From positions 124,001 to 188,000 of the forward strand of contig JAZRLM010000012.1 of NCBI GenBank assembly GCA_045646865.1: a DNA stretch of 64,000 nt, in the 5' to 3' direction. Source of the DNA: SIG440 sp045646865 (GTDB lineage: Bacteria; Bacillota; Clostridia; Monoglobales; Monoglobaceae). Under the pieces are notes generated by a model. It was not told the origin of the DNA. It was given only the letters and a program-made list of their open reading frames with translations, and ran no database searches. The position numbers and the translations under genes are program-made. Below, one piece after another: positions 54,557 to 61,158 of this stretch (position 1 is its first letter; each line of letters begins with the position of its first letter).

Positions 54557-55360
54557 ATGGGTGTAGATATTAAAAGCTTGAAAACCCGCATCAAAAGCGT
54601 GGATTCAACATTGCATCTTACAAAGGCGATGGGGCTTGTAGCATCTGCCAAAATACGCAGCGCGACCATTGCGATGAACAAAAGCCGTCAGTATTCCGGT
54701 GCAATTGACGATACCATTGCGATGCTGTCATCGGCAAAATCCTGCGAAAGCAGCGAATATATGCGTGCAGGAGCGGCAGGCAAGGTGTGTCTTATTGTGG
54801 TTGCCGGAGACAGAGGTCTTGCGGGCGATTACAACTCCAATATTTTCAAACTTGCCGAGACGGAAAAAGCTGAAAAGATTATTCCTATCGGCAAACGCAC
54901 CTGCGAAAGATACGGACAGGAAATCGATAAAACAGAAGGCTTTTCGTATAATGATGCAATTGCTCTTGCAAAAACCATTTGTGCAGAGTTCAAAGAAGGA
55001 AAGTACGAAAAAGTTGGAATTGTTTCGACTAAGTACGTTTCGATGATGACGCAGACCCCAACAATTGATTGGGTGTTGCCTCTTGAAAAGACCGAGAGAA
55101 AGTCGAAAGCAGAAATTATCTACGAGCCAGACGAGAAGACAATTCTTGAAGCGGTTATCGAAGAATATATTGCAGGTAAGATAGTTGCATCGGCAAGAGA
55201 AAGCTTTGCCTGCGAAGTGGTTGCAAGACGTTTTGCTATGGATAATGCGGGCAAGAATGCCGGCAAGATGATTGAAGAACTGACACTTGAATATAACCGT
55301 GCAAGACAGGGTGCAATCACGCAGGAAATTACAGAAATCGTAGCCGGAAGCGGCGCATAA
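54557..55360 (+). CDS. atpG: ATP synthase subunit gamma
   Basis: 267 residues, slightly short. N-terminal helix (IKSLKTRIKSVDSTLHLTKAMGLVA) and C-terminal helix (EELTLEYNRARQGAITQEITEI) form the central rotor shaft; the middle is a Rossmann-like domain. Confidence 0.97.
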   Translation: MGVDIKSLKTRIKSVDSTLHLTKAMGLVASAKIRSATIAMNKSRQYSGAIDDTIAMLSSAKSCESSEYMRAGAAGKVCLIVVAGDRGLAGDYNSNIFKLAETEKAEKIIPIGKRTCERYGQEIDKTEGFSYNDAIALAKTICAEFKEGKYEKVGIVSTKYVSMMTQTPTIDWVLPLEKTERKSKAEIIYEPDEKTILEAVIEEYIAGKIVASARESFACEVVARRFAMDNAGKNAGKMIEELTLEYNRARQGAITQEITEIVAGSGA

Positions 55361-55372
55361 GGAGAGTGTATC

Positions 55373-56770
55373 ATGTCAGATTTAGCAAAAGGCATTGTAG
55401 TACAGGTTATGGGTCCTGTCGTTGACGTTCAGTTTGAAGACGGATGTATGCCTGCAATATACAACGCACTTACAATGGAAATAGGCGAAAAAACTTTGAC
55501 CGTTGAGGTCGCACAGCATATTGGTGACAATACTGTCAGATGTATAGCTATGGCATCAACCGACGGTCTTACAAGAGGAACGGTTGTTACCGATACCGGC
55601 AAGGCGATCAGCGTACCCGTTGGCAGAAAAACTCTTGGAAGAATTTTTAACGTTCTTGGTAATCCGGTTGACAATCAGCCTGCTCCTGAAGATGTCGAAA
55701 GATGGGACATTCACCGTCCTGCACCTGAGTATTCAGAGCTTTCAACATCCACAGAGATTCTTGAGACAGGTATTAAGGTAATTGACCTTATCTGCCCCTA
55801 TTCAAAGGGCGGTAAGATTGGCCTTTTCGGCGGTGCGGGTGTTGGTAAAACCGTTCTTATTATGGAACTTATAAACAATATCGCAAAAGAACACGGCGGA
55901 CTTTCGGTATTCACCGGTGTTGGCGAACGTACCAGAGAGGGTAACGACCTTTATAATGAAATGAAGGAGTCGGGCGTACTTTCAAATACAACACTTGTAT
56001 ACGGCCAGATGAACGAGCCACCCGGCGCAAGAATGAGAGTTGGACTTTCAGGCCTTACAATGGCGGAATATTTCCGTGAAGAAGAGGGTCAGGACGTGCT
56101 TCTCTTTATAGATAACATATTCAGATTCACTCAGGCAGGCTCCGAGGTTTCGGCACTCCTTGGCAGAATGCCTTCAGCCGTTGGATATCAGCCTACCCTT
56201 GCAAACGAGATGGGTATGCTGCAGGAGCGAATTACATCAACAAAAAAGGGTTCTATTACATCAATTCAGGCGGTATATGTGCCTGCGGATGACCTTACAG
56301 ACCCTGCACCTGCAACAACATTTGCTCACCTTGATGCCACAACCGTTCTTTCAAGAACAATTGCGTCACAGGGTATTTATCCCGCAGTTGACCCTCTTGA
56401 ATCTACAAGCCGTATTCTTTCGGCAGACATTTTGGGTGAAGAACACTATACTGTTGCCCGTGAAGTTCAGAGAATCCTACAAAGATATCAGGAACTTATG
56501 GATATTATCGCTATTATGGGTATGGATGAACTTTCTGACGAGGACAAACTGCTTGTTTCAAGAGCAAGAAAAATCCAGAGATTCTTGTCACAACCCTTCC
56601 ACGTATCCGAAAAGTTTATTGGTATTCCCGGAACATATGTTCCTCTTTCTGAAACAATACGTGGCTTTAAAGAAATTATCGAAGGCAAGCATGATGACCT
56701 GCCCGAGTCAGCATTCCTCTTTGTAGGTACAATAGACGAAGCAGTTGAAAAGGCGAAAAAGGTGGTATAA
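55373..56770 (+). CDS. atpD: ATP synthase subunit beta
   Basis: 465 residues. Catalytic P-loop GGAGVGKT (about 156-163), GERTREGND, and the DELSEEDK-like DELSDEDK lever. It overlaps the atpC ATG by one base. Confidence 0.98.
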   Translation: MSDLAKGIVVQVMGPVVDVQFEDGCMPAIYNALTMEIGEKTLTVEVAQHIGDNTVRCIAMASTDGLTRGTVVTDTGKAISVPVGRKTLGRIFNVLGNPVDNQPAPEDVERWDIHRPAPEYSELSTSTEILETGIKVIDLICPYSKGGKIGLFGGAGVGKTVLIMELINNIAKEHGGLSVFTGVGERTREGNDLYNEMKESGVLSNTTLVYGQMNEPPGARMRVGLSGLTMAEYFREEEGQDVLLFIDNIFRFTQAGSEVSALLGRMPSAVGYQPTLANEMGMLQERITSTKKGSITSIQAVYVPADDLTDPAPATTFAHLDATTVLSRTIASQGIYPAVDPLESTSRILSADILGEEHYTVAREVQRILQRYQELMDIIAIMGMDELSDEDKLLVSRARKIQRFLSQPFHVSEKFIGIPGTYVPLSETIRGFKEIIEGKHDDLPESAFLFVGTIDEAVEKAKKVV

Positions 56771-57030
56771 TGAAAACATTTAAGTTTGTTATATCAACTC
56801 CTGACGGAAATCTGTATGAAGGTGATATTGTAAAAGTGTCACTTCGTGGCAGCGAGGGCGACCTTGCCATTATGGCAAATCATATTCCCTTCCTTACAGC
56901 GGTAAAACCTTGCGAATGTAGGGTAGAACTTGAAGACGGTACGGTTAAACCTCTTAATGTAGAAAGAGGACTGCTTAGTGTAACAACCGAAAGTGTTACA
57001 CTTATGTCAGGCAGCGCTGAATGGAAATAA
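56770..57030 (+). CDS. atpC: ATP synthase subunit epsilon, short form
   Basis: 86 residues. It holds only the N-terminal beta-sandwich (TPDGNLYEGDIVKVSLRGSEGDLAIMANHIPFLTAVKP). The C-terminal two-helix domain of normal epsilon (about 130-140 residues), which inhibits ATP hydrolysis in many bacteria, is missing and no frameshifted continuation is seen before the terminator. Confidence 0.93.
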   Translation: MKTFKFVISTPDGNLYEGDIVKVSLRGSEGDLAIMANHIPFLTAVKPCECRVELEDGTVKPLNVERGLLSVTTESVTLMSGSAEWK

Positions 57031-57036
57031 AAAAGT

Positions 57037-57069
57037 AAGAGCAACAGGTTTTTAACTTGTTGCTCTTTT
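57037..57069 (+). terminator. Intrinsic terminator of the atp operon
   Basis: Stem AAGAGCAACAGG/CTTGTTGCTCTT with a short loop and TTTTC tail. Confidence 0.9.
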
Positions 57070-57077
57070 CGTTATAC

Positions 57078-57112
57078 AAAAAACCGATGAAATCAATTGA
57101 TTTCATCGGTTT
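57078..57112 (-). terminator. Terminator of the tRNA-Lys remnant
   Basis: A perfect 32-bp palindrome (half-site AAACCGATGAAATCAA) at 57081-57112. On the minus strand it follows the CCA of the tRNA fragment and is followed by TTTTTTG, as the native terminator of the original tRNA gene would be. Confidence 0.8.
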
Positions 57113-57157
57113 GGTACACCTTCAGGGACTCGAACCCTGGACACCCTGATTAAGAGT
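57112..57157 (-). pseudogene. 3' half of tRNA-Lys (CTT): attachment site of an integrated element
   Basis: The minus strand gives ACTCTTAATCAG (anticodon loop with CTT), variable region, T-arm CCAGGGTTCGAGTCCCTG, acceptor half and CCA. The 5' half (acceptor, D-arm and most of the 5' anticodon stem) is replaced by unrelated AT-rich sequence. The identity break lies in the anticodon stem, a common crossover point for tyrosine integrases. The intact tRNA-Lys should lie at the other end of the element, beyond the window. Confidence 0.85.
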
Positions 57158-57193
57158 GGAAGCTATAACTTTTTATTTTCAACCGATTTTCTT

Positions 57194-57310
57194 TAACTTC
57201 TTTATTTTATCAACTTTTTCTCAACTTCTTATTCATTCCCCAAAAACAAATAAAGCAAACTAACATATATTAAAAATTATGTTTGGTTAGAAAAAAGTTA
57301 GAAAAAATTA
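57194..57310. repeat. Short repeats beside the attachment site
   Basis: AACTTYTT occurs at 57195, 57212 and 57222, and inverted relatives GTTAGAAAAAA occur in tandem near 57285-57306. Such repeats could be arm-type integrase sites or initiator-binding iterons upstream of the initiator-like gene. The region 57158-57338 holds no gene. Confidence 0.4.
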
Positions 57311-57338
57311 GATATGAATAATTTAAAGGAGTATTTCA

Positions 57339-58253
57339 ATGGGCAAAAATAAAAGTAAAGTAAAAAACGAAGATAGGGTATATCTATTAAGAAGGATTAT
57401 ACAGGACACAGAATTGTGTGATGAGGCATTAGCAACTTATGTTGGCATAAGGTATCTTATGACATCAAATAAAGCGTGTTTCTTTAGCGACTATATCTTA
57501 CATAGGATACTTTTTGGACATGGGTGTAACACAAAGGATAAAAAACTCATAAATTTACGAAAAGGAATGAGAGAGTTTTTTGACATATATGATTTAGGCT
57601 GCGAAAAGATAGGACCAAATACATATATGTTAGATGAATGTGATAAAGAGGATTTATATATTGATACATTGGAACCCATATTTGAGGAAGAGTATTTTTA
57701 CTTTAGTATCAGTATAAAACACATGAAGAAAATTATGTCTTGTGAAGGCAAATTTGATAAATTTAAGATGCTGCGACTTTACTTAGTAATGGCTTCTACG
57801 ATAAATCTTAAAACCCATATAGGGTTTACTGGTAGAGATAAACTAAGCGAATTGACGGGTTTAAGTTCTGCGACAATAACTAAATATCAAAAAATATTAG
57901 TTAATTTACGAGTGCTACATATTGTAGAAAATGGTGCTGTTCGTAATAAGGAAACAGGACGAGTTATTAATTTGTCTAATACATATAGTTTCTACGAAAA
58001 TGCAAAGTTGTGTGACCAACTTGCAAAGGACAGAAGAGCATTAACCAGAGGTGATGCAAAAGATGATAATTATTGGAAAGCTGTTGATAGAAGAATGGCC
58101 TTAAATGAAGAAGAACTAGATTTGTATGACAGTAGCGAGGAAAACGAAAGTCTGAATAAACGAACAGAAGGAAGACGAACTTTGGTAGATTGGGGTGACC
58201 CTCTACCTGACGGTGTTGAGGATGTAGAAGCATATGTTTACTCTCTTTTTTGA
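57339..58253 (+). CDS. Putative replication initiator, winged-helix protein
   Basis: 304 residues, start with AAAGGAG 9 nt upstream. The middle contains a winged-helix-like region (about 165-225: GRDKLSELTGLSSATITKYQKIL then strands VLHIVENGAVRN). The N-terminal half resembles initiator/DnaD-like helical domains, and the tail is acidic. Such genes sit at the ends of integrated plasmids and conjugative elements. The AT-rich repeats downstream fit an origin. I do not match it firmly to a named Rep family. Confidence 0.55.
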   Translation: MGKNKSKVKNEDRVYLLRRIIQDTELCDEALATYVGIRYLMTSNKACFFSDYILHRILFGHGCNTKDKKLINLRKGMREFFDIYDLGCEKIGPNTYMLDECDKEDLYIDTLEPIFEEEYFYFSISIKHMKKIMSCEGKFDKFKMLRLYLVMASTINLKTHIGFTGRDKLSELTGLSSATITKYQKILVNLRVLHIVENGAVRNKETGRVINLSNTYSFYENAKLCDQLAKDRRALTRGDAKDDNYWKAVDRRMALNEEELDLYDSSEENESLNKRTEGRRTLVDWGDPLPDGVEDVEAYVYSLF

Positions 58254-58288
58254 AAACATATTTGCCAATTGCGTAATTTGAGGACATA

Positions 58289-58405
58289 TATTGCCTAAAA
58301 TAAACTTTCGAATTTTCTTTGAAACGGAAATAACCGATACGAAAATTTAATGCAGGAGAAACTTTTATACTGTATTTAAAAATTCGATGTTTATTTTAGG
58401 CAATA
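58289..58405. repeat. 117-bp near-perfect inverted repeat
   Basis: The left arm 58289-58316 (starting TATTGCCTAAAATAAAC) and right arm 58379-58405 are reverse complements apart from one short mismatch/bulge, separated by 62 bp. It lies 36 nt after the initiator-like gene. Possible roles are an origin cruciform or a MITE-like element; the sequence does not decide. Confidence 0.85.
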
Positions 58406-58478
58406 ATTTATACTTTATTTTATATATCTATGCAATATTTGCAAAATCAGAAATAATATTTACCTTTAAGTAAACGCT

Positions 58479-58520
58479 TAATAATATAAATAATATCTCT
58501 AATAATATAGATAATATAAG
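58479..58520. repeat. AT-rich 21-bp tandem repeat
   Basis: Two units TAATAATATArATAATATmwm in tandem (58479-58499, 58500-58520), entirely A/T apart from three positions. This resembles a DNA-unwinding element next to an initiator gene. A TGAGCG/CGCTCA inverted repeat (58527-58552) follows. Confidence 0.65.
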
Positions 58521-58578
58521 TAATCATGAGCGCACGTTACACTTTACGCTCAATACCTTTTGTTATAAAAATAATAAT

Positions 58579-58609
58579 AGAGGAAAAAGGTGAGCCAGAG
58601 GAAAAAGGT
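58579..58609. repeat. 13-bp direct repeats, iteron-like
   Basis: AGAGGAAAAAGGT occurs at 58579-58591 and 58597-58609, period 18 bp. The region 58254-58753 otherwise holds no supported gene. Confidence 0.6.
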
Positions 58610-58753
58610 ATAAATACTGTTGTAATATGAAAAAGAACGGTATAAGCAGTATAATTGTCGTATATATGGTTTGCTTCTTTCGGAAGAAGACGTTAATAGC
58701 GAAAAATAAGGCTTTATTAGTTGTTTTGTTGTAAAGGTAACAGTTAAATAGTA

Positions 58754-58782
58754 TTGACATTTTTTGTGAAATGGTGTACTAT
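58754..58782 (+). promoter_or_regulatory. Promoter of the structured leader RNA
   Basis: TTGACA (58754-58759), 17 bp, TACTAT (58777-58782). The predicted transcript start (about 58789) is the first base of the leader's closing stem. Confidence 0.8.
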
Positions 58783-58788
58783 GAAAGC

Positions 58789-58892
58789 ACCACATAAGTT
58801 AATTATCTATTGAAGTGTGTATTTTTGTCACTTGGCAAAAATGCAGACTCTGTTTTCGCATACTTTAATAGATGATGGAAAACTTGTGTGGT
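58789..58892 (+). ncRNA. Structured leader RNA, unknown class
   Basis: The ends pair (ACCACATAAG with CTTGTGTGGT), enclosing a second stem (ATCTATTGAAGT with ACTTTAATAGAT), which encloses two small hairpins (TTTTTG/CAAAAA and TGC/GCA). It is followed by AAGGAG-ATG, an intrinsic terminator and then the gene at 58973. This is the arrangement of a riboswitch/attenuator or of a processed regulatory RNA. I match it to no known class. Confidence 0.6.
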
Positions 58893-58917
58893 AACAATAA
58901 GGAGTTATGCATTTTTC

Positions 58918-58954
58918 GTGTGTAGCTTCGGAATTGTTGCTACACACTTTTTTT
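58918..58954 (+). terminator. Intrinsic terminator inside the leader
   Basis: Perfect 9-bp stem GTGTGTAGC/GCTACACAC with a 12-nt loop and seven T residues, ending 18 nt before the downstream start codon. A short frame beginning at ATG 58907 runs through it in frame with the gene, without a stop. Confidence 0.9.
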
Positions 58955-58972
58955 ATGCGAAGGAGAGCAAAA

Positions 58973-59440
58973 ATGGATTATCAAAAACTTTACTCAAAAC
59001 TATTTAATGGTATAACAGACACAATTGAACGGTTACAAGAACTGCAAATACAGGTTGAGGAAGATTATTTGCAAATGAGGGAAGAATGCAATGTTGTCAA
59101 ATTTAATGTTGTTAAAGGGAAACCAGAAGTTCCTGTGCTTGCGGTGGATGATGATGAATACGAAAAACTTTTAGCGACTTTGTATACGGATGAATGGCAA
59201 GAGCCTGCAAAAGGCTTGTTGGATGCAAAAGCAATGGAGTACATAGATGCAACTGCTGTTCAATATATGGGTGATGCTTTCGACGATGTATTGCTGTTTA
59301 TCTCAAACAAAAGCAATAATGGCAAGCATATAATAAGCATAATGCCTGTGGGTGAAAAGGGTGAACTTTCAATAGATGAGCATATTGCTATATTAGAAAA
59401 CTTTGAAAATGCTCATAAAGATATTAAGTTTAATAAGTAG
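58973..59440 (+). CDS. Hypothetical protein under the leader RNA
   Basis: 155 residues, ATG chosen for GAAGGAG 7 nt upstream. N-terminal coiled-coil-like helix (SKLFNGITDTIERLQELQIQ), then an acidic mixed region with no recognised motif. Soluble. Its position behind a promoter, structured RNA and terminator implies control by transcription attenuation or a dosage link to that RNA. An upstream in-frame ATG at 58907 would add 22 residues. Confidence 0.65.
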   Translation: MDYQKLYSKLFNGITDTIERLQELQIQVEEDYLQMREECNVVKFNVVKGKPEVPVLAVDDDEYEKLLATLYTDEWQEPAKGLLDAKAMEYIDATAVQYMGDAFDDVLLFISNKSNNGKHIISIMPVGEKGELSIDEHIAILENFENAHKDIKFNK

Positions 59441-59486
59441 TAGAGTATAGTATCATTGCTTGTGATATTATTAAAAGGAGATAGTG

Positions 59487-59996
59487 ATGAAAGTGAAGTA
59501 TAATTTTATTGGTTACCCGTATTTTAATACTGTTACAGGACATCTAAAGCCTGGATATTATGATTGTGATAGCCTTATTAAAATCGCAGAAATTAGATAT
59601 GAGGATAAAAGAGCATATCCTATGCTTTTACCCACTTACAGGAAAGATAGCAAAATAAAATTAAAGCACGACAATAAGATAGCTGGATATCGTGTGATAT
59701 TTTATGGAAGACTTTTTGATGAGGAAAATTATGCTCTGATAAAAAAACATTGTTGTAGTCTGCCAAAAAACGAAGCAATGAAATTTTTGACTACTCACGC
59801 TAGAGAACTAAAGGAAATTTTTAAAACAGATAAAAATTATACTCTTCATATGTTAAAGTTGTTCTTAGAGTTGGGACGATGCCCGCTTGAGTTTGAAATA
59901 ACCTACAAAGGGAGACTTATTGATTTAGAAGCTACTAAGAAACTGTGGGAAAACGATAGAAACTCTCTTGGTTTGTTGATGTACAATGGTTTATAA
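59487..59996 (+). CDS. Hypothetical protein
   Basis: 169 residues, start with AAGGAG 7 nt upstream. Basic, soluble, with tyrosine-rich N-terminus (KYNFIGYPYFNTVTGH) and a helical C-terminal half. No domain recognised. It follows the leader-controlled gene by 46 nt on the same strand and may belong to its transcript. Confidence 0.6.
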   Translation: MKVKYNFIGYPYFNTVTGHLKPGYYDCDSLIKIAEIRYEDKRAYPMLLPTYRKDSKIKLKHDNKIAGYRVIFYGRLFDEENYALIKKHCCSLPKNEAMKFLTTHARELKEIFKTDKNYTLHMLKLFLELGRCPLEFEITYKGRLIDLEATKKLWENDRNSLGLLMYNGL

Positions 59997-60048
59997 ATAG
60001 GGGGGAGTCTATTTTTTGTATACTCTGCGATAACCATAAATATCAGTA

Positions 60049-60184
60049 AACTTAGAGAAACTAAGTTATTTGGATAGGAGCTTTTGCTACAAGATTTTGT
60101 TTTTCAGCTTACCTTGTAAAACGAAAAATATCCTTATAAACTTTATCCGTAAGCAATTTCCCGGTGAAACCGGGAATTGCTTAC
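60049..60184 (+). other. Hairpin-rich intergenic region
   Basis: Between the hypothetical gene and the secreted-protein pair lie a stem AACTTAG/CTAAGTT (60049-60067), a larger fold closed by GGATA/TATCC (60072-60133) with an inner CTACAAG/CTTGTA pairing, and a strong 16-bp hairpin GTAAGCAATT...AATTGCTTAC (60149-60184, one bulge). No gene is seen. The last hairpin has no T run, so it is not a standard terminator. A regulatory leader of the next gene is possible. Confidence 0.5.
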
Positions 60185-60278
60185 TCGTGTATTTGTATAA
60201 CATAAACACACTATCGTATATTGAAAAACATATGAAAAATATGGTATAATATAAAAAACTTACAGGAGGTTACAAAAG

Positions 60279-61148
60279 ATGAAAGTTATAAACAAAATAA
60301 TGGCATTACTGGTTATTTTATCAATGCTGTCAGCATCAGTATATGCTGAAGAAACAGAGTACTATTCTTTTGACGTTTCTTTGAATTTGAATACGGGTGA
60401 ATCAACAATAACAGAAAGGGATTTAATGTCCGAAACCGATTTTTCAGACATACTGGTAAAGGTAACAAAAATCACACCTGATGGAGATACAAGTGAAATA
60501 TATACAGGACCCTTAGGGGGTTATGACAACGGAAGATGGAAAAATGTAGATTTTTCAGACAATAAACCGTTAATGTTATGCGATTGGCAGACAAAGGATT
60601 GTTATTGGGTTGTACAAATTCAAAGTGAAGAAAATTCAGCAAGCACATTGAATTTAGAGGGCAATATAATGCCAGCATCTTCCGATTTGGAGATTGCATC
60701 TCAAATCAAACTGAACGGGGTTAATGTGGGCGAAAACGGGCTTAGAATTGTTGATGATGCAAGTATGGTTTGCAGTCTTACTGTCTCGAACAATTCGAAT
60801 ACAGACAAGGAAATTAAGGCATTGCTTGCTACATACACAGAGACAGGCAGGTTCCATAATGTGAGCATCCATAGTATTGATGTAGATGCAGGAGCAACGA
60901 CAAATACACAATTCACATATCGGTTTGATGCTGAAAATGAACATACAGGTAAGATAATGTTTTGGGATTCAATGACTACAATGTTGCCACTTCGGTTATC
61001 TGTTGATTTCTCACAGACAAGCGGTGTTAATGCATATTATTATGATGCAGATAATCACTTGATACAGGTTGATAAAATGAACGGAACATCAATCCTGTAT
61101 ACATACGACAATATGGGCAATTTGTTAACCAGAACAGTAAGAAAGTGA
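60279..61148 (+). CDS. Secreted protein ending in a YD-repeat
   Basis: 289 residues with a signal peptide (MKVINKIMALLVILSMLSASVYA). A beta-rich middle is followed at the C-terminus by YYYDADNHLIQVDKMNGTSILYTYDNMGNL, one RHS/YD-type repeat. The Shine-Dalgarno AGGAGG is strong. It is immediately followed, 10 nt on, by the large RHS gene, so it may be its partner or a split-off repeat unit. Confidence 0.75.
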   Translation: MKVINKIMALLVILSMLSASVYAEETEYYSFDVSLNLNTGESTITERDLMSETDFSDILVKVTKITPDGDTSEIYTGPLGGYDNGRWKNVDFSDNKPLMLCDWQTKDCYWVVQIQSEENSASTLNLEGNIMPASSDLEIASQIKLNGVNVGENGLRIVDDASMVCSLTVSNNSNTDKEIKALLATYTETGRFHNVSIHSIDVDAGATTNTQFTYRFDAENEHTGKIMFWDSMTTMLPLRLSVDFSQTSGVNAYYYDADNHLIQVDKMNGTSILYTYDNMGNLLTRTVRK

Positions 61149-61158
61149 GGCGAATAAT

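Noticed and set aside
58754..59440. Type III toxin-antitoxin locus (promoter, RNA, terminator, about 155-residue gene)
   Set aside because: The layout is similar, but the RNA has no tandem repeats and the protein does not resemble ToxN, CptN or TenpN.
60001..60278. Cyclic di-GMP riboswitch before the secreted-protein gene
   Set aside because: Hairpins are present but the GEMM conserved core is not seen.
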